64,000 nt of DNA. It comes from Pseudoalteromonas sp. BSi20652. GTDB taxonomy: Bacteria > Pseudomonadota > Gammaproteobacteria > Enterobacterales > Alteromonadaceae. The translations under genes and the position numbers were made by a program. Position 1 is the first letter of the stretch. Each line of letters begins with the position of its first letter. The DNA lies in assembly GCF_000239855.1 (NCBI RefSeq), contig NZ_BADT01000104.1, forward strand, positions 1 to 64,000, in the 5' to 3' direction. Positions 1 through 7,967 of the stretch are shown here, piece after piece. The notes beneath the pieces were generated by a model. It saw only the letters and a program-made list of their open reading frames with translations. It was not told where the DNA came from and searched no databases.

Positions 1-22
1 AAATTTTAATGTACTTACTTTA

Positions 23-406
23 TTAAACATTTTCTAACTCTGGATAAAACTTCTTAAGCATTGCCGCTATTTTTTTAGGTGTAAATGGCTTTACTACAAA
101 CCCTTTAGCGCCTTTATCAATTGCATCCTTAACATTCTCAATACCTGAATGTGCAGATACCATAACCACATTAGTCTCTGGGCTTAATTCATTGATTTGT
201 GCAATCAAATCTTTACCATCACCGTCTGGCAATTCAATGTCTAAAAAAATGATATTATAATTTGCAGCTTGGCACTCACTAATACATTGTGAGGCAGTAG
301 ATGCTTCCTTTACGTTATCTATCCCTAAGTGCATGAGCGTTTGGCTCAAAAAACTACGCACTGTGCTAACGTCATCTACAATTAAAATTGATAGCTGCGT
401 ATTCAT
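23..406 (-). CDS. CheY-like single-domain response regulator
   Basis: A stand-alone receiver domain of 127 residues with no output domain. The acidic pair is D11/D12, the phospho-acceptor is D56 (FLDIELPDG), the switch hydroxyl is S84 and the conserved lysine is K106 (VVKPF). The start is supported by a GAGGAA ribosome site about 6 nt upstream on the minus strand. It differs clearly from the cheY near 14 kb and is not in the chemotaxis operon, so its target could be the flagellar switch, a kinase or an unrelated phosphorelay. No partner kinase is visible in the window. The fold is certain; the role is unknown. Confidence 0.85.
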   Translation of the reverse strand: MNTQLSILIVDDVSTVRSFLSQTLMHLGIDNVKEASTASQCISECQAANYNIIFLDIELPDGDGKDLIAQINELSPETNVVMVSAHSGIENVKDAIDKGAKGFVVKPFTPKKIAAMLKKFYPELENV

Positions 407-519
407 CTTTATTCCTCGTATGCTATAAGCTAACTTTACGTTATCATAATAATTAGCTTAGTATATAAATTTACTCATTTAATTATAAAGACCTACGGAA
501 AAAAGGCCAGATCTGCTTT

Positions 520-962
520 ATGTCTAAAACATCAAATAAACAATCTCTGCTAGGAAAAACTCCAGCAAGAAAAAAACAACGCAAAAAAGCAAGAGCAAAA
601 CTGCACCTCAAAAGTCCGTGCAAGCAACTAAAAGTATTGGCTCTTCAGATATCAAAAACAAAGTAGTTAAGTCTAAAAAGGGGTTATTTATAGCACTTTC
701 TATCGTAGCCGTTATTATTTTGATTTTTCCAAAGCCAACTCTGCTCACCTATAAAAAATTAGGGATGGTAAGTGAAAGTATTTATTGGCCCGGGGTATTT
801 GGCTACGGTGCCACTATAATTGACTCCAACTTACACCCACAGCTGGATGCGAAAGGTAAATCCCTTTATTTATGCGGTGATTTACAAATTCCGCAAAGCT
901 GCCAGAAGTATCAAATCATAGCGAATGATGGACTATTTCCAGCTATCCGCAGTTATTTTTAG
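520..962 (+). CDS. Small single-span membrane protein, N-terminus probably in a shifted frame
   Basis: The readable frame from the GTG at 618 gives 114 residues: a short basic lead, one hydrophobic span (LFIALSIVAVIILIF) and a polar tail with two cysteines (YLCGD, PQSC). The GTG has no ribosome site, and the same frame stays open back to 540, encoding a Lys/Ser/Thr-rich stretch that continues naturally into the protein. An ATG at 520 in the neighbouring frame encodes MSKTSNKQSLLG and then meets a run of seven A (570-576); a one-base slip there would join it to the downstream frame. I do not recognise a family. The true N-terminus is uncertain. Confidence 0.5.
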
Positions 963-1068
963 CATTAAAAAAACTAATCTGAAAATTTAAAATTACTTGG
1001 TTGAAAGGTGCGCAAAAGATCAACATAATGGCGCTCCTTTTTTCAACAACTGAACTATTGAAACAACC

Positions 1069-1314
1069 ATGCTAAACGAGCTAGACTGGCTTTTAAACAC
1101 GATACTACTTGCACTAGGTTTAGGTGCATTCTTTATTAACCATATAACATTACTGCGGGTTGCCGCAATTAGTGCTTGTGGTCTATTATTCTTATCATTT
1201 AGCTTAGATCTTATGTCGTCGAGTGTTATTTCAAATATGAGTTTAGTGTTGATAAACACCTTTTACTTGTTTAAGGTTTATACATTTGGGCAGCTTAACG
1301 TAACCCAAAGTTAA
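1069..1314 (+). CDS. Small hydrophobic membrane protein, hypothetical
   Basis: An 81-residue ORF rich in Leu, Ile and Phe with about three potential membrane spans (LLNTILLALGLGAFFI, LRVAAISACGLLFLSFSLDL, LVLINTFYLFKVY). A strong intrinsic terminator follows 25 bp after the stop, which supports a real transcription unit on the plus strand. No good ribosome site precedes the ATG. An ORF of similar length lies antisense (1020-1259), but its protein lacks any coherent pattern. The spacing of hydrophobic segments recalls small YgjV-like inner-membrane proteins, but this is only a resemblance. Confidence 0.45.
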   Translation: MLNELDWLLNTILLALGLGAFFINHITLLRVAAISACGLLFLSFSLDLMSSSVISNMSLVLINTFYLFKVYTFGQLNVTQS

Positions 1315-1338
1315 CAACTTTTCCTTAGAATATATAAT

Positions 1339-1363
1339 AGCCCAGCATTGCTGGGCTTTTTTG
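1339..1363 (+). terminator. Intrinsic terminator after the 81-residue ORF
   Basis: A GC-rich stem AGCCCAGCA / TGCTGGGCT is followed directly by a T run, a textbook rho-independent terminator on the plus strand. Confidence 0.85.
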
Positions 1364-1424
1364 TTAAAAATTTAAAATATTGAAAATTACTTTGAATCAA
1401 GATGAAAATTAAAAATTCAAGGAT

Positions 1425-1459
1425 CATACAAGCACTATTGTTAAAATAATGCTTGTATG
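1425..1459 (-). terminator. Inverted repeat, possible terminator of the 48-residue gene
   Basis: Perfect 10-bp arms CATACAAGCA and TGCTTGTATG flank a 15-nt loop. On the minus strand it lies about 60 nt beyond the stop of the small gene at 1518 and is followed by T-rich sequence. Confidence 0.4.
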
Positions 1460-1517
1460 CTGCTAAAAAGAGTGAGGAAAGAGAACACGATAACCGAAGA
1501 ATACGTAGTAAGTAAGA

Positions 1518-1664
1518 TTAGTCCGCTATTGTTAGCTCACTTTGGGTTTGTATTTTAGAAGGAATATCTTCTGCATTAGCCTGATTAAACCAAGCTGAAA
1601 CACCAAGTATAATAATTGAAACAATAACTAGGCTTAGTTTAACGCCACTTTGACTCGATTTCAT
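1518..1664 (-). CDS. Small exported or membrane-anchored peptide, 48 residues
   Basis: ATG at 1664 with a strong AGAGGG ribosome site 4-5 nt upstream, reading 48 codons to TAA at 1518. The protein begins MKSSQSGVKLSLVIVSIII, a basic N-terminus plus hydrophobic core, followed by WFNQANA-ED, which looks like a signal-peptidase site after ANA, leaving a mature peptide of only about 17 residues; otherwise the core would act as a membrane anchor. Nothing in the sequence tells its function. The ribosome site, signal-like N-terminus and downstream inverted repeat argue for a real gene despite its size. Confidence 0.55.
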   Translation of the reverse strand: MKSSQSGVKLSLVIVSIIILGVSAWFNQANAEDIPSKIQTQSELTIAD

Positions 1665-1759
1665 AACACCCTCTTTATTTTTTTATTAGTGAGAACTGTC
1701 TCCACATTAATAAAAATTACAAATGTTAACAAGCTGTTTTTAAACTAATTAGCTATCAG

Positions 1760-2680
1760 CTAATAACCTTTTGTTCTATCTATACGGTTATTTAGCGCCA
1801 CTCCCTTATATAAACGTTCGATATTATTTACTACCTGCTCTACAACACTATTTATATCAGAAAGCGCGGCGCAATGTGGCGTAACCGTTATTTTGGGGTT
1901 TAACCAGTAAGGATGGTCTTGTGCTAATGGTTCTTGTTCAAAAACATCCAGTGTAGCACCACGTAAACTTCCGTTATTTAAGGCGTTTAATAAGTCTTGC
2001 TCAACTACATGTTGCCCTCGAGCCACATTAATTAAAACGGCATGTGCTGGTAATTTTGCTAACAACGAGTGGTTAATAATACCCGTAGTTGCATGCGTAA
2101 GTGGCAATAAGCACACGAGGTAATCAACTTCAGGAAGTAGTTTACTAAGCCCTTGCTCACCATAATAAAAATCCACATTAGCTGCATTTTTATGGCTTTT
2201 GGCCCAAGCACTTACCTTAAATCCGTTATTGATAAACTTTTGCGCACATGCTTTACCTAACTCACCAAACCCAAGGATACCAACATGTTTATAACTGTGT
2301 CCCCGTTTGGGCTTCCATATTTGTTGCGTTTGTTTGATGTCGTATTCTTTTAAACGTAATTTTTGCGCTAACACATGTGTAAGTACATACTCAGCCATAT
2401 CCTCAGCAAGTTGATCGTCAACAATACGAACTACTTCAACATTTTCAGCCAGTAGTGTTAAATCGATACTGTCTACTCCGGCACCAAATGACGATACGGC
2501 TCTTAAGTTAGGCAACTGAAGCCACATAGATTCTGGCGCTTTCCATGCAAGTACAAAATCAACTTCATTTGTATTTTTGCAATCAGGCCACTGCTCTACA
2601 AGGGTATTTGGTAATAATTCTTGCATTTTTTTATTTAATTTTTCGTTATCTCGCCCAGAGATAGCTACCAATACAGACAT
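1760..2680 (-). CDS. ghrA: D-2-hydroxyacid dehydrogenase, GhrA-like (glyoxylate/hydroxypyruvate reductase)
   Basis: Member of the D-isomer-specific 2-hydroxyacid dehydrogenase family, which reduces 2-oxoacids such as glyoxylate or hydroxypyruvate with NAD(P)H in the cytoplasm. The Rossmann motif GFGELG lies mid-protein; the substrate-binding and catalytic arginine, glutamate and histidine sit in NVARG, the segment before EQEPL, and TPHCA. About 306 residues is normal for the GhrA subgroup, which has a short N-terminal substrate domain. I chose the ATG at 2680 over 2692 because GGATG lies at ribosome-site distance only from the inner start and MSVLVAISG is a typical beginning. It is a single gene, divergent from the acyltransferase. 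Exact substrate is inferred. Confidence 0.8.
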   Translation of the reverse strand: MSVLVAISGRDNEKLNKKMQELLPNTLVEQWPDCKNTNEVDFVLAWKAPESMWLQLPNLRAVSSFGAGVDSIDLTLLAENVEVVRIVDDQLAEDMAEYVLTHVLAQKLRLKEYDIKQTQQIWKPKRGHSYKHVGILGFGELGKACAQKFINNGFKVSAWAKSHKNAANVDFYYGEQGLSKLLPEVDYLVCLLPLTHATTGIINHSLLAKLPAHAVLINVARGQHVVEQDLLNALNNGSLRGATLDVFEQEPLAQDHPYWLNPKITVTPHCAALSDINSVVEQVVNNIERLYKGVALNNRIDRTKGY

Positions 2681-2848
2681 AAGTGCATCCAAAAAATTCG
2701 AGTTTGGCTAATTATACTAGCCGATATGCCTTTGCCTAGCTCAATTAACTCTTTAAAAGTGTCACACAATTGCAAAGCAACTGTCACACCCTTTTTCTAC
2801 TCTAGATGAATGGCAATATGGCAATATGGCAGTGTGAGAGAGGCTTAT

Positions 2849-4570
2849 ATGATTAGTATTGATAGAGTGATTGAAGCAAGTTTACCACAATTAGAAAACT
2901 CCCCAAAAATAAAAAGCATTGTAAAAAAAAGCTTAGAGTATTTATTACACGAACAGGAGTTTGTAGCCTTTGAAAATTCTTACCCTCACTTACAAGGCCT
3001 AGAGTTTGTTGAACAAGTTCTCGACGAGCTTAATTTTGATACACGCTACAAACCAAAGCAAATTGAGCACATACCTAACGAAGGTAAGCTTATTATAGTT
3101 GCTAACCACCCCATAGGCTCCTTAGACGCACTTGCATTAATAAAAGTACTCTGTACTGTTAGACAAGACTTAAAGGTTGTGGCTAACCGTATGCTGATGT
3201 CTGTCACACCTATGCACAAGTTATTATTACCCGTTAATAACTTATCAGGAGCCAGTAAAAAACAGGAGCTTAATAATATCCACCTTCACTTAAAAAATGA
3301 GGGTGCATTACTTATTTTTCCAGCAGGTGAAGTATCTCGCTTAAGCCCTACAGGTATAAAAGACTGTAAATGGAATACTGGTTTTTTGCGCATTGCTAAA
3401 AAAGCGAATTGTCCTATTTTACCTGTATTTATTAAGGCTAAAAATAGCCCGCTATTTTATGGTACCTCAATGATCTATAAACCATTAGCGAGTTTACTAT
3501 TAGTGAAAGAAATGTTTAAACAACGCCAAAAATCTTTGGAATTTGAAATTGGTGCTTCTATCCCTCCTGCGTCCTACTTAATAGAAAATCTTAAAGATAA
3601 AGAGGTTGTAAACCTTATACGCAAACAGCTTTATAGGCTTGCTACAAAAAAAGTCTTACCGCTAAAAACACAAACCCCTATCGCTATTCCTGAATGCAGG
3701 AAGGATCTAAAAAAAGCAATTGAACAATGCCAATTACTTGGTAAAACGCAAGATGGTATGTGTATTCATCTTTATCAATACACAGGTAGCTCACCTATAT
3801 TTAGAGAGTTAGGCAGACTTAGAGAAATTGCTTTTAGAGCTGTCGGCGAAGGAAGTGGAAAACGCCGCGATATAGATAAATATGACATGGATTATAAGCA
3901 TCTTGTACTTTGGGACCCATCGCAATTAGAGCTAGTTGGTGCATATCGCTTAGCCTGCGCGCACAATATAATAAAGAAGCACGGCAGAAAAGGCCTCTAT
4001 ACAGATAGCCTATTTAGTTATACTGATGCAATGACACCATATTTAGAGCAAGGTATTGAACTTGGCCGCAGCTTTGTACAACCTAAATATTGGGGACGAA
4101 AAAGCTTAGATTACTTATGGTACGGTATTGGTGCATTTATAAAAAACTACCCACAATATCGTTATTTATTTGGTGCTGTTACAGTACCTAACACTCTACC
4201 AGAACAAGCAAAAGCCATGTTGATATACCACTACCAACATTATTATAAAAATTATAAAACACTTGCCATACCAAACAATGAATTTAGATTAAGTGATTAC
4301 CAACTAAAACAATATAAAACCCTATTTACTGGTAATAATGTAAAAAATGACTTTATAGAACTAAAGCATATACTTGCTAATATTGGCGTACAAGTTCCTA
4401 CATTATTTAAACAGTACACAGAGCTTTGCAACCCCGGGGGTGTAACGTTTTTAAGCTTTAGTATCGATCCCGATTTTAATAATTGTATTGACGGGCTTGT
4501 TTTAGTAGATCTTAAAAGTGTAAAAGAAAATAAAGCAAAGCGTTATTTAAATAAAGACCCCTCTATTTAA
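2849..4570 (+). CDS. olsF: Bifunctional acyltransferase, OlsF-type (ornithine-lipid synthesis)
   Basis: Two acyltransferase domains are fused. Residues about 60-270 form a PlsC-like lysophospholipid acyltransferase with the NHPIGSLD histidine/aspartate motif (H87, D93) and FPAGE in place of FPEGT. The C-terminal half carries a GNAT/OlsB-like domain (VGAYRL, then ELGRSFVQPKYWG), the type that N-acylates ornithine using acyl-ACP. In OlsF proteins the two domains make lyso-ornithine lipid and then ornithine lipid, a phosphorus-free membrane lipid often induced by phosphate limitation. The start at 2849 has a strong GAGAGAGG ribosome site; the ATG at 2810 has none. It stands alone. Function is assigned from domain architecture; the amino-acid headgroup is not proven. 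Confidence 0.75.
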   Translation: MISIDRVIEASLPQLENSPKIKSIVKKSLEYLLHEQEFVAFENSYPHLQGLEFVEQVLDELNFDTRYKPKQIEHIPNEGKLIIVANHPIGSLDALALIKVLCTVRQDLKVVANRMLMSVTPMHKLLLPVNNLSGASKKQELNNIHLHLKNEGALLIFPAGEVSRLSPTGIKDCKWNTGFLRIAKKANCPILPVFIKAKNSPLFYGTSMIYKPLASLLLVKEMFKQRQKSLEFEIGASIPPASYLIENLKDKEVVNLIRKQLYRLATKKVLPLKTQTPIAIPECRKDLKKAIEQCQLLGKTQDGMCIHLYQYTGSSPIFRELGRLREIAFRAVGEGSGKRRDIDKYDMDYKHLVLWDPSQLELVGAYRLACAHNIIKKHGRKGLYTDSLFSYTDAMTPYLEQGIELGRSFVQPKYWGRKSLDYLWYGIGAFIKNYPQYRYLFGAVTVPNTLPEQAKAMLIYHYQHYYKNYKTLAIPNNEFRLSDYQLKQYKTLFTGNNVKNDFIELKHILANIGVQVPTLFKQYTELCNPGGVTFLSFSIDPDFNNCIDGLVLVDLKSVKENKAKRYLNKDPSI

Positions 4571-4742
4571 AAGGTATTTGAATGTCAATTATTAGATAGG
4601 AGTAATCAATCTAAAATTAATCTAAATCAATAAAGTACTTCACTAGGTTCAAACATTTTTGAAACTTTGATCTAGAACAGGTTTTCATTTTTGTGTCACG
4701 GTAATAATAGCCTCAATCAAAAAGTAGTTCTTGGAGAACAAC

Positions 4743-5396
4743 ATGAAAACCACAATTAGCATTGCATTATTAACTTCTTTATTAGCGCTCTCTCCTGCTG
4801 CACACGCTAACCTTAGCGTAAATGTAGGCGCTATAAACATAAACCCTGATAATAGTAGTTCTTCAATAAATGAAGCGCCCACTTTAGGCCTTAAGGGCAG
4901 CTCTGATACGCAATTAGGTATTACAGTTGATTATAAATTTAACGATCAATGGGTATTAGAACTGATTGCAGCAACCCCATTTTCTCATGATGTGAATGGG
5001 ACTGGTGGTTTGGCAGGTAATAAAATTGCAAATATAAAACAATTACCACCATCACTTATTGCTCAGTATCACTTTTTAGACACCAGTTATGCTTTGAGAC
5101 CTTTTGTAGGTGTAGGTATAAACTACACAATGTTTTTTGATGAACAACCATCACAAGCCCTTAAAGCAACGCTCGGAACAGACGACGTAGAAGTGAAACT
5201 AGATAATTCTTTTGGTTTTGTAGCGCAAGTAGGTGCAAACTATAAAATTAATAAAAAATGGGGATTACACGCAATGGTGTCTCTTATCGATATTGATACA
5301 GATGCCAGCGTCTATGCTAATGGGGTAAAAGCACTAACCTCAACAGTTGAACTAGACCCAATTGTTGCTATGTTTGGTGTGAAATATAATTTTTAG
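4743..5396 (+). CDS. ompW: OmpW-family outer-membrane protein
   Basis: Starts with a clear Sec signal peptide (MKTTISIALLTSLLALSPAAHA, cleaved before NLSV) and ends in the aromatic residue F typical of outer-membrane beta-barrels (KYNF). The OmpW pattern is visible: the N-terminal NVGAININPD segment, a GITVDYKFNDQWVLELIAATPF strand pair and a barrel containing LRPFVGVGINYTMFF. OmpW forms a small eight-stranded barrel with a hydrophobic channel for small apolar molecules. About 217 residues is the usual length. The start at 4743 has a TTGGAG ribosome site. It is monocistronic and runs toward the chemotaxis operon, with the shared hairpin at 5440-5467 between them. Confidence 0.9.
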   Translation: MKTTISIALLTSLLALSPAAHANLSVNVGAININPDNSSSSINEAPTLGLKGSSDTQLGITVDYKFNDQWVLELIAATPFSHDVNGTGGLAGNKIANIKQLPPSLIAQYHFLDTSYALRPFVGVGINYTMFFDEQPSQALKATLGTDDVEVKLDNSFGFVAQVGANYKINKKWGLHAMVSLIDIDTDASVYANGVKALTSTVELDPIVAMFGVKYNF

Positions 5397-5427
5397 AGGG
5401 CGCTGTAACACCTGCAGTTAGCGGCAT

Positions 5428-5850
5428 TCACATGTGTATAAAAAAGGCGCTAAGCGTCCTTTTTTTGTGTAATGAAAATAGTAATTCAGCTTCTGCTCTG
5501 GGTAATTCGCATTCGCGTATCACTTCATCTAGGTCTGCGCCGAGCTCTACCATTTTTACAGCACGAGAGTAAATTTTAGCATCAGGGTCGTCGTATTTCT
5601 GAGCCGCTTGCTGTTGTATTAAATCTTGGTTTTGCTGTTCAACATCAAGCACTCGTTTACCAATACTAAGTAAACCCGTTCTAAGTTCTGAAATTTCACT
5701 TCGCAAAATGTGTGTTTGCTCTGATTTATCTTTTAGCTGCTGCATTAAAGAGCTAAACTCGCTAGCTTGCTTATTTTTTGACGCAATAGTAAGCGTCAGC
5801 GATATAAGCCCTATCGCCAGCGCTGCAATTGCTATACTAAGTAACAACAT
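5428..5850 (-). CDS. DUF2802 family protein at the end of the chemotaxis operon
   Basis: An N-terminal membrane span (LLLSIAIAALAIGLISLTLTI), then a coiled coil rich in Gln/Glu/Lys (about residues 25-90), then a short C-terminal helix pair with the DUF2802 signature RAVKMVELGADLDEVIRECELPRAEAELL. Members of this family sit next to cheW in Vibrio, Shewanella and Pseudoalteromonas flagellar loci, so a role at the flagellated pole is likely, but no biochemical function is established that I can name. The final codons lie inside the terminator hairpin and read KRTLSAFFIHM before the stop. It is 17 nt downstream of cheW and the last gene of the unit. Confidence 0.8.
   Translation of the reverse strand: MLLLSIAIAALAIGLISLTLTIASKNKQASEFSSLMQQLKDKSEQTHILRSEISELRTGLLSIGKRVLDVEQQNQDLIQQQAAQKYDDPDAKIYSRAVKMVELGADLDEVIRECELPRAEAELLFSLHKKRTLSAFFIHM
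5440..5467. terminator. Bidirectional terminator between ompW and the DUF2802 gene
   Basis: A hairpin with AAAAAAGGCGC on one side and GCGTCCTTTTTT on the other (one bulged base). Each strand ends in a T run, so it can stop convergent transcripts from both sides. It overlaps the last codons of the DUF2802 gene. Confidence 0.75.
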
Positions 5851-5867
5851 AATTTGTGTGGTAAAGC

Positions 5868-6362
5868 TTATATATCGCTTAACTCATCCCATTCGTCATC
5901 ACTAAGTAACTTGTTTAAATCAACCAAAATAAGCAACTCATTTTCACGATTACAAACACCTTGAATGAACTTAGCACTTTCTTCAGTTCCAACATTTGGT
6001 GCACTGTCTATTTCAGAACTACGCAGATAAACAACTTCAGATACGCTATCAGCTAAAATACCGATTACTTGTTCTTCAGCTTCAATAATTAATATACGAG
6101 AATTATCGGTTGCTTCAGCAGGTAACAAACCAAACCGTGCTCGAGTATCAATAACTGTTACTACGTTTCCGCGCAAGTTAATAATACCAATAACATAAGA
6201 AGGAGCGCCTGGAACTGGGGCTATTTCTGTATAACGAAGTATTTCTTGTACTTGCATTACATTTACGCCATAGGTTTCCGCTTCTAGCTTAAACGTAACC
6301 CACTGTAAAATTTCATCATTATCTGCATTTTTATTTGCTGACAGTAATTTATCTTGATTCAT
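5868..6362 (-). CDS. cheW: CheW chemotaxis coupling protein
   Basis: A single CheW domain of 164 residues that bridges chemoreceptors and the CheA kinase in polar arrays. Typical landmarks are WVTFKLEAETYGVNVMQVQEIL, the APGAPSYVIGIINLRGNVVTVIDTR core and the C-terminal LILVDLNKLL. Length is normal. It lies downstream of parP and upstream of the DUF2802 gene, with short gaps and no promoter or terminator between them, so it is part of the che operon. A GGGGTAA element precedes the start. This is the stand-alone adaptor; ParP upstream carries a second CheW-like domain. Confidence 0.95.
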   Translation of the reverse strand: MNQDKLLSANKNADNDEILQWVTFKLEAETYGVNVMQVQEILRYTEIAPVPGAPSYVIGIINLRGNVVTVIDTRARFGLLPAEATDNSRILIIEAEEQVIGILADSVSEVVYLRSSEIDSAPNVGTEESAKFIQGVCNRENELLILVDLNKLLSDDEWDELSDI

Positions 6363-6386
6363 ACTATTACCCCGTAATGGTCATTA

Positions 6387-7181
6387 CTACTGACGGCTAT
6401 CTAAGCCTTTCTCTAATAATGTATTTAAGTTGTCTACATCTATTAAAGCACACATTTTATCTTTAATAACTCCAGCAAGCCATGGACGCTTACTTTGGTT
6501 TGTGCGCCATTTTACATCTTCTTTTCGCAATGTAATGTTATTTATTAACTTTTCAGCCAACAAACCCCACTGACTATCGCCCAGAGTAATCAAATACTGG
6601 TAGTTTAATGATGCTTCTAACTTCTCATCATATTTTTCTGGCATTACCCAACGCGCAGTATCTACAACATTGAGATTCTCATCTCTATTAAGCATAACGC
6701 CTTTAAACCACTTTGGCTTACCAAATAAATGATTTATTTCACCTAACTGGTGTATACCACCCAATGCTTTTAATGGTACAGCCAATGTTAAACCTGCAAC
6801 CTCAAAAAATAATGCCTGAAATTCACCATCAAAATAATCGGCTTGACTGCCACTGTTTAATAATTGTTCTGGCTCTTTTAATATTTTAGCTTGCGGCTCT
6901 AAAACACCTTCAGCGACTATTTTCGGACTAACTGCTACAAAATCAATTTCCTCTATTAAAGGTTCAACATCAGCAATAATAAGATCTTGATTGAATATTT
7001 GTTCGACTACTTCAAGTTGTTTATCAGGCTTTAAATAAATATGTTCTTTTTGTGAGTCATCAGGCATTTGCTCGAGTAGTTTTGCAACTGGCTCTAAATT
7101 ATTAGCAGGCTCGTCCTCGCATAGTAAAGCCCCTAGATACTGTTTCATTACTTTTTCATTAGCAAATAATTGCTTGCTCAT
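6387..7181 (-). CDS. parP: ParP, CheW-domain protein for polar array localisation
   Basis: 264 residues: an acidic, low-complexity N-terminal part (about 1-115) and a C-terminal CheW-like domain (from FDGEFQALFFEVAGLTLAVPL to the end, with KWFKGVMLNRDENLNVVDTARWVM). In Vibrio, ParP links the ParA-like ATPase ParC to CheA and helps hold CheA in polar arrays so that daughter cells inherit them. Adjacent parC (3-nt gap) and cheW make the assignment strong. The N-terminal region is diverged and is where ParC would bind by analogy. Before family names existed such genes were annotated as a CheW-like or hypothetical protein. Confidence 0.85.
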   Translation of the reverse strand: MSKQLFANEKVMKQYLGALLCEDEPANNLEPVAKLLEQMPDDSQKEHIYLKPDKQLEVVEQIFNQDLIIADVEPLIEEIDFVAVSPKIVAEGVLEPQAKILKEPEQLLNSGSQADYFDGEFQALFFEVAGLTLAVPLKALGGIHQLGEINHLFGKPKWFKGVMLNRDENLNVVDTARWVMPEKYDEKLEASLNYQYLITLGDSQWGLLAEKLINNITLRKEDVKWRTNQSKRPWLAGVIKDKMCALIDVDNLNTLLEKGLDSRQ

Positions 7182-7184
7182 TAA

Positions 7185-7955
7185 TTAACCTTGTTCTATT
7201 AAATATTCTAGCAATGTTTTATATGCATAAACACCACGTGAGCGAGGACAAAACTCTATAGGTACCTTTTGTGCAAGACTTGCATCTCTGAATTTAGTAT
7301 CTACTGGAATTACACCTGGCCAAACTTTATCTGTATACGTACTTTGCAGTGTTTTATATGCTGATAACGATGCTTTAGTTCGTTTATCATACATTGTAGG
7401 AATTATAGTATATTTATACTCTTTCGCTTGAGAGGTTTGCATTAATTCCATAGTGCGCATCATTCTATCAAGTCCTTTAAGTGCTAAAAACTCTGTCTGC
7501 ACTGGGACTAAGATTCGCTCACTTGCTGCAAGCGCGTTAACCATCAATACTCCTAATACCGGAGGGCAATCTAGAATGGCATAATCGTAATATTCACTAA
7601 TCTTTGCAAGTGCTCTTTTTAGTATTAACCCCATCCCTGTTTTATTACCCATGCTTCTATCAAGCGTAGCTATCGCCATCGTAGCAGGTAGAATATCAAG
7701 ATTATTAATAGTTGATGGACACAAAGCTTGGAGTATTTCTTCACTTTGCATACTCGTACCTCGGGCAAAAATATCGTATACACTAACCTCTAGCTCTTCC
7801 GAATCAATGCCAAAATAGTAAGTAAGTGATGCATGAGGGTCCGTATCTATAAGCAACACGCGCTTGCCTTGCAAAGCTAAAATACCAGCGAGGCTGACCG
7901 CAGTAGTTGTTTTACCAACACCACCTTTTTGATTTGCAACAGTCCAAATCTTCAC
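7185..7955 (-). CDS. parC: ParC, ParA/MinD-type ATPase for chemotaxis-array segregation
   Basis: A ParA-like ATPase with the deviant Walker A box KGGVGKTTT (K10-T18), Walker A' at LLIDTDPHASLTYYFG and Walker B at YAILDCPPVLG. In Vibrio, ParC marks the old pole through HubP and recruits chemotaxis arrays with ParP. At 256 residues it is a compact Soj-like ATPase with no DNA-binding HTH at the N-terminus. Its place between motD and parP in a che operon excludes a chromosome-partition role. No parS site or parB gene is present. Confidence 0.88.
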   Translation of the reverse strand: MKIWTVANQKGGVGKTTTAVSLAGILALQGKRVLLIDTDPHASLTYYFGIDSEELEVSVYDIFARGTSMQSEEILQALCPSTINNLDILPATMAIATLDRSMGNKTGMGLILKRALAKISEYYDYAILDCPPVLGVLMVNALAASERILVPVQTEFLALKGLDRMMRTMELMQTSQAKEYKYTIIPTMYDKRTKASLSAYKTLQSTYTDKVWPGVIPVDTKFRDASLAQKVPIEFCPRSRGVYAYKTLLEYLIEQG

Positions 7956-7967
7956 ATTACATCCTAA

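Noticed and set aside
1020-1259. Minus-strand ORF of 79 residues
   Set aside because: It overlaps the plus-strand membrane ORF that is followed by a terminator, has no ribosome site or protein family pattern, and looks like a shadow.
7185-7955. ParA-like gene as a plasmid or chromosome partition system
   Set aside because: No parB or parS sites, and its neighbours parP, cheW and motD show it is the chemotaxis ParC.
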